Shown: in pieces, positions 43,647 to 53,493 of the stretch
Position numbering within the stretch: the first letter of the stretch is position 1
Layout of the letters: each line of letters opens with the position of its first letter
Source of the DNA: Porphyra umbilicalis
Lineage: Eukaryota; Rhodophyta; Bangiophyceae; Bangiales; Bangiaceae
NCBI GenBank assembly: GCA_002049455.2
Contig: KV918807.1
Span: 1 to 64,000, forward strand
DNA length: 64,000 nt
Direction of reading: 5' to 3'
The notes under the pieces: model-generated
Seen by the model: the letters and a program-made list of their open reading frames with translations, nothing else
What the model was told of the DNA's origin: nothing
Databases searched by the model: none
Made by a program: the position numbers and the translations under genes

Positions 43647-44192
43647 GCAGACTGGGGGGTGCCGCGAGGCTGGGTGTCCTTCCTTTCCGGTTACGCCCGG
43701 GCCTGGGTCGTGTCCATGCGATTGTGTGCCTGTGCGGGTCTTTTTCAAGAATTTTCCCCTCTTCTCCTTGGCACCTGTTTGGTGCGCGTGTTGCTCGGTT
43801 GTCTTTTTTTTTCATCGGGTTGGCTCTTTCTCTTCGCTGTTGTTCCTTTTCGCAGTGGGGCAGCCCGCGGTCGGCCGAGTCAGCAGAAAAGTAGGATGCG
43901 CGTTTTACTTGCATATCAGCGCACAAGCCGGACGCTTCCCATCTGGATGCCGCTGGCTGGACGCGGTGGTCGAGCGACCCGCTTCCTCAGCGAGACAACT
44001 GCGCAACGCGGCACGAGCGGGCCACCTCCGCATCGCCCAGAGTGCACTGGAGCCACTGCAGCTCGATCATTGGCCCGATACGCAGCAGAAAAAAACGGGG
44101 GGAGAGGATATTGACAAATCTAAGACGCTCTGGACAAGATAGGTACAAGGACAAGAAACGGTGCAGCCAGTCCTGTCCACCATGCCGCGAGT
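43647..44192. other. Convergent 3' region between accC and eL6
   Basis: T-rich tracts after the accC stop are probably its 3' untranslated region. No other feature recognised. Confidence 0.4.
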
Positions 44193-45152
44193 TTAAAATT
44201 TGAGCTCGTGCGGCGCCTGCCCGTCTGTCAACGTGAACAAGGATGACAGGTACGGCTTCAGGAGGCTGTCCTTCTTGATCTCAGCAATGAGCGCCGCGTC
44301 AACGGCCTTCTGGTCCGCAATCTTGTGCTCCGGCACGGGGCGCTTGGCCGACTCCTCCATGTCGACGTCAACGCCCGACGGCTTCTTGGTGCGCTTGAAG
44401 TAGGCGTCGTCGTACTTGGACACGTCAACGCCCGAAACGTCCACGATGGTGGACGTCGCAATGACGTAGGCAGCGTCCACGCGCCGCATCGGCACGCCAT
44501 TGATCGCGTAAGGGCCGGTGACCAGGAGCAGGCCCGACGGGAGGGAGCCAAGCATAACCACCCGCTTGGCGCGGTGACGGCCGGACAAAAGGATCAAGAC
44601 GGCGCCGGGCTTCAGGGAAGCCCGCAGCTTGCGGGGCTTATGGACGTGCTTGCGCGACGCCACGGGCGTCTTGACGTTGTCCGCGTTGTACCACTTGGAG
44701 CCGACGGTCTTGGTGATCGTGCGCTCGCCACCATTCTTGTCACCACCAATCTTCTTGGTGATGGTCGTGGTCGTCTCCTACAGGGACGACGACCGAGACG
44801 GAGCAGAAAAAATACATAAAACCAAAAACTCAATGCACAAAGGAGGGTTGCATTGTGTCAGAACGCACTTGATACAAAAGTGCAAAGGCAATCGCCCGAA
44901 CCCATGAGCGCGCTTCCACAGTCCGCTCAGCTGCACGAGATACTAGCCACACCAGTGTGTATAGCTGCGACCCATCCAAAAATGGCGAGAGGGAAACCTC
45001 AAACAACCGGTACATCAGACAGCGCCGACGGTTCACAGGCGGAACTTCGGTCGCAGAATGGTCCGACCGCCATCCAGCCGCGTTGTCACTCCGACACAAC
45101 GTACCTGCGCAGCCTTGCGCTTGACGCGCTGGTCACGGGTAGCGGACACCAT
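44193..45152 (-). CDS. RPL6: Cytosolic ribosomal protein eL6
   Basis: Exon 1 runs 45152-45105 (16 codons, M-V-S-A-T-R-D-Q-R-V-K-R-K-A-A-Q), with a strong donor CAG|GTACGT. Exon 2 runs 44777-44193 after acceptor CTGTAG. Total is 210 aa. Diagnostic eL6 sequence includes KWYNADNVKTPVASRKHVHK, then LRASLKPGAVLILLSGRHRA and KRVVMLGSLPSGLLLVTGPY, followed by INGVPMRRVDAAYVIATST. A 60S subunit protein. The short first exon is inferred from frame continuity, the basic N-terminus expected for the family and strong splice sites. Confidence 0.9.
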
Positions 45153-46058
45153 GATGAGATGGTGCAGGCGGCAACAGGGGGACGGTGCCAGCTGCCGGGG
45201 ATGTCGGTGGGGGAACTGGTGACCGCGGACGAAGACGCGCTTGGCAATGCGCCGACGGCGTCTGCATCGACGCTCAGCCGGACCAGGCGGGGAGACAGCT
45301 CACTGCTCTCAGACGGGAACGTTACAATCTCTGGCCGTCGTGATGTAATTCAATAAAATACGTACAACGTTGCTGGATCAAGTTGGCCTGGCACGTGCAG
45401 AAAGTACTGTGTCGACCGCAAGGTTCCAGTAAAAATGCTTTTTTTCCGAGTCTCGGCTCAGCCAATGGCGTGCACGAGTAGCGAGACATGACCAATCATG
45501 CTCGGTCAGACACCCTGATGGTTGCTGGTTTTTTGGTGCTGGAGAGAGGCAACGGCAACGCGCCTGGGACCCACCCACACCAGGAGCGCACCGTGGATCC
45601 GTAGCCTGCAGCTATCGAGGTGTCGCGCTGGCCACGCACGGGGGCCCTCCCAAAGGCAGCCCAGGGTCCCATGTGCTGGTCGCTCGCTGGTCGGCCGTGG
45701 CCAAGCCGCGCTCCAACAAGATGGCAGGCCGGGTCGGCGCTGGCGGCTCTCTTCCACCCCTTTTTGGGGCCCGCGACGTCGCGTGTGATGCCGCATAAGA
45801 CGGAACCGCTGAGTCACGCCGCCGGCGCGGTCGCTGACGGCACCCGTTCAGCTCCCATCACCCCCACTCGCCTTGGACGACGGCGCTCAGCCGACGCTGT
45901 GGTGATTTGGTTCTGATCGAAAGGCCGTCCCGCACCTTCTACCTCTCTCACCGACGCGGCGATCTTCTCTCAATCCGTACCCACCCACCTGTCCACACCG
46001 CCCTCCGCCAATCTACTCACTCCAATCCTCCCTCTACTTCCATCTAGCCACACTAGAC
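45153..46058. other. Divergent promoter region, eL6 and B12D-like genes
   Basis: No coding sequence recognised. The last 130 bases are pyrimidine-rich (ctctc, cctcc), like leaders of other highly expressed genes in this window. Confidence 0.4.
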
Positions 46059-46499
46059 ATGGCCGCCCCCCAATCTCTCTCCAAGTGGGCCAACTTCAAG
46101 CGCTACTATGTTCGCCCCGAGGTGTTCCCATTGGTCGGCGCGGTCGGCACCGCGGTCGGCCTCTTCTTCTTCTTTGGCGTACACAAGGCGTCGGCTGACC
46201 CAACAGTCACCTGGGACAAGGACGTGCGCAACGCAGGCAAGGGGGGCGGCATCGGGCGAGATCCCGCGGCTGTTCTGGCGGACGACGTGCGGCCCGAGAT
46301 GATGGACGCCGCGCAGCTGGCGGCCGACGAGGGCGCGTGGGCGGGCAAGCTGTGGGCGTCTGCGGTACGGCGCTCGACGGGCATCTTTACCAAGACGGAC
46401 AATGCCATCACGGCGTCCAACCGACAGCCAAACCCGGTGTTTCCCACCGTGGCAGAGGTGCGGGCGGCGGAACAACGGAACTCGGAGGTGTCGGGGTGA
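46059..46499 (+). CDS. B12D / NDUFA4 (MLRQ)-like mitochondrial membrane protein
   Basis: 146 aa, intronless. The N-terminal 55 residues fit the B12D/MLRQ family: RYYVRPEVFPLVGAVGTAVG then LFFFFGVHKASADPTVTW, that is an 'RPEV-x-PL' start, one membrane helix, and a short 'R/K-x-x-x-x-P-x-V' segment. Family members are small single-span inner-membrane proteins associated with complex I or IV. The remaining 90 residues (GGGIGRDPAAVLADDVRPEM..., RRSTGIFTKTDNAITASNRQ) are an extension I do not recognise. ATG context is 'tagacATGG'. Function is inferred from the family only. Confidence 0.65.
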   Translation: MAAPQSLSKWANFKRYYVRPEVFPLVGAVGTAVGLFFFFGVHKASADPTVTWDKDVRNAGKGGGIGRDPAAVLADDVRPEMMDAAQLAADEGAWAGKLWASAVRRSTGIFTKTDNAITASNRQPNPVFPTVAEVRAAEQRNSEVSG

Positions 46500-47292
46500 G
46501 GGGACGATGTGGGAGCGCTGTCCTCTCTTTTTTGTGTCATGTGGCGTCCGCACCACTGTAGTTTGCTGCGCCCTTCTTACGAGGTCTTCATTGTCACTCT
46601 TTCGTGGAACGTTTGCGCAGCTCGACCGGCTCATTGGGGGCGGCGCCGCACCTGTTACCTCGGCTGCAGACGCTTGTCCTCCACCAAGCCACGGGGATGA
46701 AGCGGTGTTCGTGTATCAGTGTCGGCAGGCCGCAAGACTATTCTGTTTTGCTCAGACGCCGCTCGTGAGACATGGACGTCTCACAGCTGTGTGGCCGCTT
46801 GCAGGCTTTCAGACCCGTGGGGCAGAGAAACGGTGCTTGGCGCGTCGCAGTGGTCCAGTCGTCGTCAAGATCCGCTCTTCTCTTCAATTGGGTCGTTTGG
46901 AATTGTAAGAAAGTTTCACGGCCCACTGGGAGGTCCGACAGGTTCGGCATGACAGTGCGCCGGCGTCGTCCCGACGACGGGGGACTGGCTGTCCAGAATT
47001 CTGGCATGTGTCGAATAAGCCGGTGCTACTTGGATGTGCCGCCGGGAATCCCCCCCCTTGAGAAACGGCACTGGAGCAGCTTTGGCACCACCCGCGTTTG
47101 TCGGAGCCCTGACCCCTTTCCCGCGGGTCTGTCAACCCCCACGCACAGCCGCCGACGTTGGCCGCGTCGGATCTTGCTCGACCGCCCGCCTGCTCTTCAG
47201 CGCCTGCCCTCCCCATTCCTTCTCTGCCCGTCGGATTCGGCCCGCCCTTCTCTCCCTCTTAACTTGTCGCCGTTGCCCGTTGTACACGCACC
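46500..47292. other. Intergenic upstream of eIF5A
   Basis: No ORF with protein character. The last 100 bases before 47293 are C/T-rich leader sequence. Confidence 0.4.
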
Positions 47293-48223
47293 ATGGGTGA
47301 CGATGCGTCTGGGTCGGGGGCGTCGGACTGCATCCCCATCCAGGCGGGTGCGCTGAAGAAGGGCTCCCACGTGGTGCTCAAGGGCTTCCCGTGCAAGATT
47401 GTGGACTACTCGTGCGTTCTGTCCCGCTTTATGATTGCGTTGATTTTTCGTTCGGGCCGCGTGCGATTGTCGTCTGCTTGTCCTCTCAATGTGGCTCTCA
47501 GCGGCCGATGGCCGTCTGGTCGGCGTCGTCCATGCGTACCGGGAGCGCGGTCACGTTCCGGACGGGCCTCCCCTCTTTTATTCCGCCTAGCCTAGGACGT
47601 CACCAGCTGGCGTTGGATTGGGCCCGGCGTCGGCGCATGGCTGTTGCCGTGGCATGTCCAGTGGTGCTGCAAGGACCCCTTTCATGACGCTCGAGCATCG
47701 CTTTTGGGCATATCTATCTGGGTGCATAGTCCTCGCTGGATGTTGCGTGTGCACGCTTGTGGGCTGGTGCGTGGGATCACGTCTCTGACAGACTGCTCGT
47801 TCCAAGTTCTTGTTTTTGCTCTCCTGACAATGCCACTTGTACCCACGCTCTCATATGTGCATCGACCCCTTTCTGCTCCGCAGCACGTCCAAGACGGGCA
47901 AGCACGGTCACGCCAAGGCCAACATCACGGGCATCGACATCTTCACTCAGCGCAAGTATGAGGATATCTCGCCGACGTCCCACAACATGCTCCAGCCGCT
48001 CGTCAACCGCAAGGACTACCAGCTGGTTGACATCGACGACGAGGCGTACCTGACGCTCATGGACGACAAGAACGACACGCGCGCGGACCTGAAGCTGGAC
48101 CTGGACGGCGACGATGTGCACAAGAAGATCAAGGAGGAGTTTGACAATGGCAAGGACCTGGTCGTGACCGTGCTGGCGGCCATGAAGACCGAGAAGGTCA
48201 TCGCCTGGAAGGAGCTGCAGTAG
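47293..48223 (+). CDS. EIF5A: Translation factor eIF5A
   Basis: Exon 1 is 47293-47411 and exon 2 is 47884-48223 (phase 2; donor gtgcgt, acceptor ctccgcag); 152 aa. The splice joins VDYS to TSKTGKHGHAK, the loop containing the lysine that is converted to hypusine. Upstream GALKKGSHVVLKGFPCKIVD and downstream GIDIFTQRKYEDISPTSHNM complete the SH3-like domain; the OB domain runs to AMKTEKVIAWKELQ. eIF5A relieves ribosome stalling, classically at polyproline, and promotes termination. This matters in a genome whose proteins carry so many polyproline tracts. The gene for its plastid homologue EF-P is the next gene, convergent, 482 bp away. Confidence 0.95.
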
Positions 48224-48705
48224 TCGACATGCTTCTCCCCGTTTTTGTCTTGGTTGGGGAAAGGTCTGTCCGCACCGTCTCTTTTTTTTTGTGTGTCGTT
48301 CTGCTTGTTCTCGGGGGCGTTAACAGGTGCAAGGTCTGTTGCGCGCACACATGGTACATTCTTTGCGTCTCTGTCGCCCAGGTCATGGCGCCGGCCATGG
48401 ACGGTGCGTCGACTGGGCATGTGCGCGTCGTGTTCCAGAGAAGCGCGCGATGCGGCTTGCTTTGTCGGCAGTGGCTGTTTCGCTAAGCGAAGGGCGGCCA
48501 CCACGGGGCGGACGGCAAGTAGCACAGGCTTTGTTGATGGAACTTGGTCAGGCACCCGGTGTCGCGGTGCGACGTACACGCGCGGCGGCTGGGACCGACC
48601 TGCACTGCGCGCGCGCGTGCGACTGAAGCCGCTGACAAGCGGGGCGCGACAAAACACGAGACATTTCGACAGACAACAATTGGGACGGCTGGCCCCCGCA
48701 CACGC
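48224..48705. other. Convergent 3' region between eIF5A and EF-P
   Basis: T-rich just after the eIF5A stop. No additional gene recognised. Confidence 0.4.
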
Positions 48706-49682
48706 CTACTCTTTTGCCCGCGACACGTACTTGCCCTCGACGGTGTTAACGGTGATCAGCTCGTCAATCTCAATGAAGAGCGGCACCATGACCGTCGCCC
48801 CCGTCTCGAGCGTCGCCGACTTGAGCGCGTTGTTGGCCGTGTTACCCCGCACCCCCGGCTCCGTATCCGCCACCCGAAAGGTGATGTTTGTCGGCAGGTC
48901 CACGTCGAGCACCCGCTCATCATACTTGAGCACCTCCACGTCGAGGCCCTCCTTCATGTACTTGACGCGGTCACCAATGACCTTGGCGGTGAGGCGCTCC
49001 TCGTCGTACGTCTCCATGTTCATGAAGACATAGTCGTCGCCGTCGACGTAGGTGTGCTGCATGACAACCTTTTCGAGGGAGGCCTGCTTCACATTCTCCC
49101 CCGCCTGCAGGAGACACGGACAGGGCAGGGGGGCGGGCCACGCCAGCAAGTCACACAGCAGCCACCAGGCGCATTCATGCAAACGAGAATCACAAGGTTA
49201 GCAGCCACACCAGTGCCGGTCATCCCCCCCCACACGAGCGTCGCCACCTGCATCCCGTCGTCGCCACCACCCGCGCCACCCTCCCGCCACCGCCGTCCTC
49301 CCCCCGAAGCGCCCCGCCCCCCCCCCCGTACCTTAAAGGTTCGCTCCAGGGCGGCCCCACTCTCCATGTTCTTGAGCTTGGTGCGCACAAAGGCGGCGCC
49401 CTTGCCCGGCTTGACGTGGAGGAACTCGGTGACGCGCCACACCGTGCCGTCGAGCTCCACGGTCGTGCCCGGCCGCAGCTCGTTGCTCGACAGCATGCGC
49501 ACGCCGCCGCCACACCCACACGGGGCAGACGGGGCGGGTGTGGGGGGCAGCAGGCGCGCCGCGCCGCCGCCGCCGCCCGTGCGCCACGACGTGCCGCCGG
49601 CGCGGACGATCGCGGCGGCGGCGCGGGGGCGGCTGGCACCGCACCCCGGGGGCCCCGCGGCGGGGACAAAGGCGCAATCCAT
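48706..49682 (-). CDS. efp: Plastid translation elongation factor P
   Basis: Exon 1 runs 49682-49332 and exon 2 49104-48706 (phase 0; donor AAG|GTACGG, acceptor CTGCAG); 249 aa. The first about 65 residues ([10 protein letters not shown]... Arg/Ala-rich) are a transit peptide. The mature protein starts near [20 protein letters not shown]. It contains [20 protein letters not shown], whose K in P-G-K-G is the position modified in many bacterial EF-Ps, then [19 protein letters not shown] across the splice. It ends with the domain III signature [20 protein letters not shown] and [23 protein letters not shown] stimulates peptide bond formation at proline stretches on bacterial-type ribosomes. Confidence 0.93.
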
Positions 49683-50385
49683 GGTGCCGATACGAGCGGG
49701 CGGCAGGCGCAGAGGCAGGGGCGTAGCCAGGAGCTGCGCAGCCACGGTGGGGGGGTGGCCAGGGAGGGAGTGGGACGCGCCGCGGGCCGATGCGGCAATG
49801 GATGCGGCCGAGGGGGATCGCCACGGCAGCTTGGTCGCGGGAGCGGCACTGGGAACGCCGAGCTCGATGCTTCAAGATGACGAAATGCGTGACCGAATTG
49901 ATGAAGATTCGGCATCCACAAAGATCGAACACTTGACTAACCACGTTTGTAGGGCCTGCTCAACCCAGTTCCCGAGCGCGAGCTCCTGTCTGTCGCTGCT
50001 CAAACCAGTTCCCGTGCGCACACGTGCGCGAGCTCCTTTCTGTCGCTGCTCAAACCAGTTCCCGTGCGCCAGCTCTTTTCTGTCTCTGCCACACGATCGA
50101 CGCCAGCCGCGCCCCTGCTCCTCCACCAGGCGTCCGCACAGTCCCAACCCCATCGCTCCAGGCACCGGCTCGACAGCCCCAGTACCCACATAAACGGCCC
50201 TGTTGTAGTCAAAAAACCCCGATCGTACTGCCACCCGCGGCCGGCGCGGCGGGGCCCCCCACCGCCCCGCCCCGCGTCGCCACCCGTCGCGCCCGCCAGA
50301 CGCCGCGCCAACCCCCGGGGGCGCCCCACCGGGCCGCCGCCCATGCGGGCGCATCCCCCCCCCCCCCCCCTTCCCCCTCCCCTGC
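49683..50385. other. Intergenic, EF-P promoter side
   Basis: Contains a three-copy tandem repeat (separate entry) and a C-run at 50355-50370. No gene recognised. Confidence 0.35.
49956..50095. repeat. Three-copy tandem repeat, 40-50 bp unit
   Basis: The unit CTGCTCAAACCAGTTCCCGT followed by GCGC and GAGCTCCTTTCTGTC occurs three times in a row. The middle copy has an additional ACACGTGCGC, so unit length varies. It lies in non-coding DNA between EF-P and the flavohemoglobin-like gene. Confidence 0.75.
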
Positions 50386-51706
50386 TCACGCCGGCACAAA
50401 CGCGGCGTGGCGCACGCGCTCCGCGGGCACCTCCCCCCCCCCACCAGCACGTCGCGCACGTCCCCCGCGAGTGCCGGCGGTGTGGAGGCGACAAAAAATT
50501 CCGCGTCGGCGGCGACGCCCGCCCCCACCGCCGCCGGCACGTCGGCCACGGCAGCAACGACGAGCTGCCGCAAGTCCCCCGGCGACGCGTCGGCGGCCGC
50601 CGCCAACTCGGCGCCGAGCAGCTGCTCGACGGCCGGCGCGTCGGCGCCCGCCCCCGTGACCAGCCGCACGAGGGTGACGGCGCGGGCGGCGGTGAGCGCC
50701 GCGCGCACCATGGTGGCCACCTCGGGGAGGCCCGCCACGGACGTGACAAACACGGCGGGCGCGTCGGGGAGGCACGACCCGAGCGCCGGGCTGTCCCACG
50801 TAAAGGGCCCGAGCGGCGCGCTCACCTCGACACCCGCGCCCGGCGCCACGTCCATGAGCGCCTCCACGACGGGGTCGGCGGGCACGTCGGGGCCGGCCAC
50901 GAGCGTGACGCGGAGGTCGGCGGGCACGTCCGCGTCGGCCGCCGCCGGGGGGGACGTGATAAAGACGGTGCGGCGGGTGACGGCGGCGGCGCCGTCGCCG
51001 TCGCCGCCGCCGTCGCCGCCGCCGCCGTCGGTCGGCACGGGCAGGCGGAGGCCGATATACTGGCCGGCCTTCCACGTGGGCGCGAGCGGCGACGCGGGCG
51101 CCCCCGCCCCCCCCCCGCCGCGGGGCGGAGGACGAGCGACGCGGCGCGCCCCGGCGGCGGCACCGCCTCCTTGGTCACCGACGCCACCACAAAGGGCGCG
51201 TAGCCGGTCCACCCCCCCCCCCCGTCAGACGCCAGCCCCGCCGCAATTTTGGCCTCGGTCGCCATGAGCGCGTCGGCCAAAAACCCATACGCTTCCCCCC
51301 ACGCGCCGACAATTTCGGGCGTCGCCGCGTCGCCGAGCACCCGCCCGATGGATTGGAGGAGGCACGCGCCGACGGCCGGGTAGAATTCGGCGGGGATGCC
51401 GCGGCTCGCGTGCTTGGCCGAGATGCGTTCGAGGACCGGGCCGAGCGTGTCGAGCTGGTCAATCGACTCGGCGTAGAGGAGGACGGCCATGGACAGGCGT
51501 TGGATTTGGGCCTTGGATTGGCCCCGCCCGCCGCCGCCGCCGCCGCCGCCGCCGTCAGTGGGGACGACGTTAAAGTAGGCGGCGGCGGCGGGGTGTTGTT
51601 CAAAGAGGAGCGCGTAAAAGCCGTCGACGATGGCGCCGCCGTGGACTTTGAGGACGGGGGCGGTGCTCTTGACGATGCGCACCGTGTCGTCGCTGAGGGC
51701 GCCCAT
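50386..51706 (-). CDS. Flavohemoglobin-like protein, copy 1, with degenerate reductase domain
   Basis: ATG at 51706, stop at 50386, about 440 aa, intronless. The globin half is well kept: GFYALLFEQHPAAAAYFNV with Tyr B10, a Gln at the E7 region (GQSKAQIQ), proximal His in ISAKHASRGIPAEFY, and GAWGEAYGFLADALMATEAK. This is the heme domain of flavohemoglobins, which act as nitric oxide dioxygenases. The reductase half has the right length, and PTWKAGQYIGLRLPVP marks its FAD-domain entry. But the FAD motif R-x-Y-S is RRTVFITS, the NAD(P) Gly motif (G-x-G-Q-T-P) is SVAGLPEVA, and the C-G-P motif is missing (FFVASTPPAL). The frame changes at C-runs near 51110 and 50435. A paralogue starts at 63021. 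NO detoxification by a normal reductase is therefore doubtful. Confidence 0.75.
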
Positions 51707-52453
51707 GGTGGCGGCGGGGGGGGGGGGGGGGGAGATGGCAGCAGCAGGAACGAGGGGGAGGAAGGTGTGCCGGTGGGCGGGGGGGGAGCGCCACGAAAAT
51801 TTGAGGGGGGGGGGAGCGCGTGAGGAGGTTGGGTGTCGGAGAGCGCGGTCGGGGTGGACCGGGACGGCAGTGTGTCACGGCGGTGGTATCGAGGGCGGCG
51901 GCCGCGCTCTTCCAGGCACGCAGTGGGCGGCCGTGCCGCCCGCACGGCACGGCGCAGGCGCCCACCAGCCGGCCCTAACACCCCCTGCCGGGAGCGAGGC
52001 TGCGTGGCTGGCCGTGGCCGCCCGACTGGTCTGGGGCGACGGGCGTTGCGCGCCCGCCCCCGACCCCCCACCCATCCGCTTGACGCGTCGGCGGCGCGGC
52101 GCGGGCGGTTGCCACGGCCGCGGCCGCCGGGGGGTCCGCCGCGCCCGACCGCGACCGCCGCCGCGCGGGGCGGTCGCAGACGCGCCCGCCGCGGGGCGCG
52201 GCGGGCGGCGCCGCGCGCGCCGCCGCGCGCCGCCGCCTTGCGTGAGCGCCCGTGCAAGGCGCCGACGGGCGGGCGTGTGCCCCCCGCCGCGGCGCGGGTG
52301 CCGGCGGCCGCTGTGGGCCACGCGGGGGTCGTGGCCGCGCGCAACCGCCAACGTGGGGGAGATCTGCGGGGCATTCCCCGCCAATGAATCTGGGCCCCCC
52401 GCCCGCGCGGCCGCGCGCCGCCTCGTCGACCGGCGCGGCGGTTGAGCTCAACC
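51707..52453. other. Promoter side of flavohemoglobin-like copy 1
   Basis: Very GC-rich, with G-runs at 51719-51732. No gene recognised. It ends at the left terminus of the DNA transposon. Confidence 0.35.
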
Positions 52454-52554
52454 CACGCCTAGTTTGTCGTGCTCTTCTGGGTCTGAGCTTTACACGAGAC
52501 GTTCGAAAATAGTTCCTTCAACGTGCTAAAATCTCAGTGGTCGAGAGAGCGTGA

Positions 52555-52630
52555 TCCCTCTCACAGAGGCCGTAGGGGCAGAATTGGCGACGCGTCGCCA
52601 ATTATGCCTCTACGGCCTCTGTGAGAGGGG
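52555..52630. repeat. Near-perfect 76-bp palindrome in the transposon left end
   Basis: Arms of 38 bp with about two mismatches meet at GGCGACG|CGTCGCC. The outer arm sequence is CCCTCTCACAGAGGCCGTAG. Possibly a subterminal transposase-binding or cruciform site. Confidence 0.85.
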
Positions 52631-52836
52631 TCGCCGGAACAGGGGACGCGACCCGAACCGGGCTTTCCGGCCGATTTGAGAGGGGTCTGCAACAGAGGAT
52701 GAGCCGGGGACGGCGTGTGACTTGATCGGCCGGATCAAGTCTTGCCCGCGCGCTGCTGCGCGTTGCGCCTGCAGGTGATTCAGAAGCCACTTAGTACTCC
52801 CTGTGCCGTTGCCGTCTTCCTGTGGTGGTTCCCAAA

Positions 52837-52862
52837 ATGGCGGACGACGATGAAGACCGGAC
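52837..52862 (+). other. Possible first coding exon of the transposase gene
   Basis: ATG at 52837 encodes M-A-D-D-D-E-D-R followed by a strong donor (GTAAGT at 52863). It lies inside the transposon upstream of the main ORF. The acceptor could not be fixed. A second frame at 53150-53390 encodes QCVDCMRLLLKPTKGMQAW and GRCGKCYARR, two Cys-x2-Cys pairs that could be a spliced N-terminal zinc domain. Confidence 0.3.
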
Positions 52863-53493
52863 GTAAGTTCTGTTGTTGTGTAACGTTTGCTCGTGTTGAC
52901 AGGACAAGCACACCAGCGGAGGGTCAACGGGGCTGACGGGGTTCGATAAATTCGTCCTGGGCTGGACGGGCGCAAGACGGACGCGTTGGGCACGCAAAAG
53001 GAACTTACGCTCACCTTTTCCTCCTGTCCACGGCTTCAATCTATTGCATGTCAGCGTGCCACCTGTCCTTTTCGCTGCATCTTGAAACTACACTGTGAAC
53101 AGGGCAACCGCAGCAGACATTGGCGTTGCGTTCAAAGGCACAGTGTGGGCCTACAGTGTGGGCCTATCAATGCGTCGACTGCATGCGGCTCCTCCTCAAA
53201 CCCACAAAAGGGATGCAAGCGTGGCGGGAGTGGGCTCAGTCTCACCCTCCTGGCTCACCTCATGCCGTCGTTGCCAGCCTTCCAGTCATATTGTGCAAAC
53301 AAGGGGCCCAGGTGCTTGGCATGGACGCGTCTGGCACTCCCCGCGGCCGTTGCGGCAAGTGCTATGCCAGGCGCACACGAGCGGCACGTCGCGCGGCGCC
53401 CGCTACACCTGCTACTCCCACCCCCCACCCCCCGCCTCTGCCGGCGTGCAGTCTCGCGTTTGGGGACCCTCTACGTGTCTGGCTTCGAGCACG

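Noticed and set aside
53095-53493. Earlier start for the transposase ORF
   Set aside because: The first about 130 codons have no protein character and begin with a non-ATG codon. The region probably contains splice sites for upstream exons.
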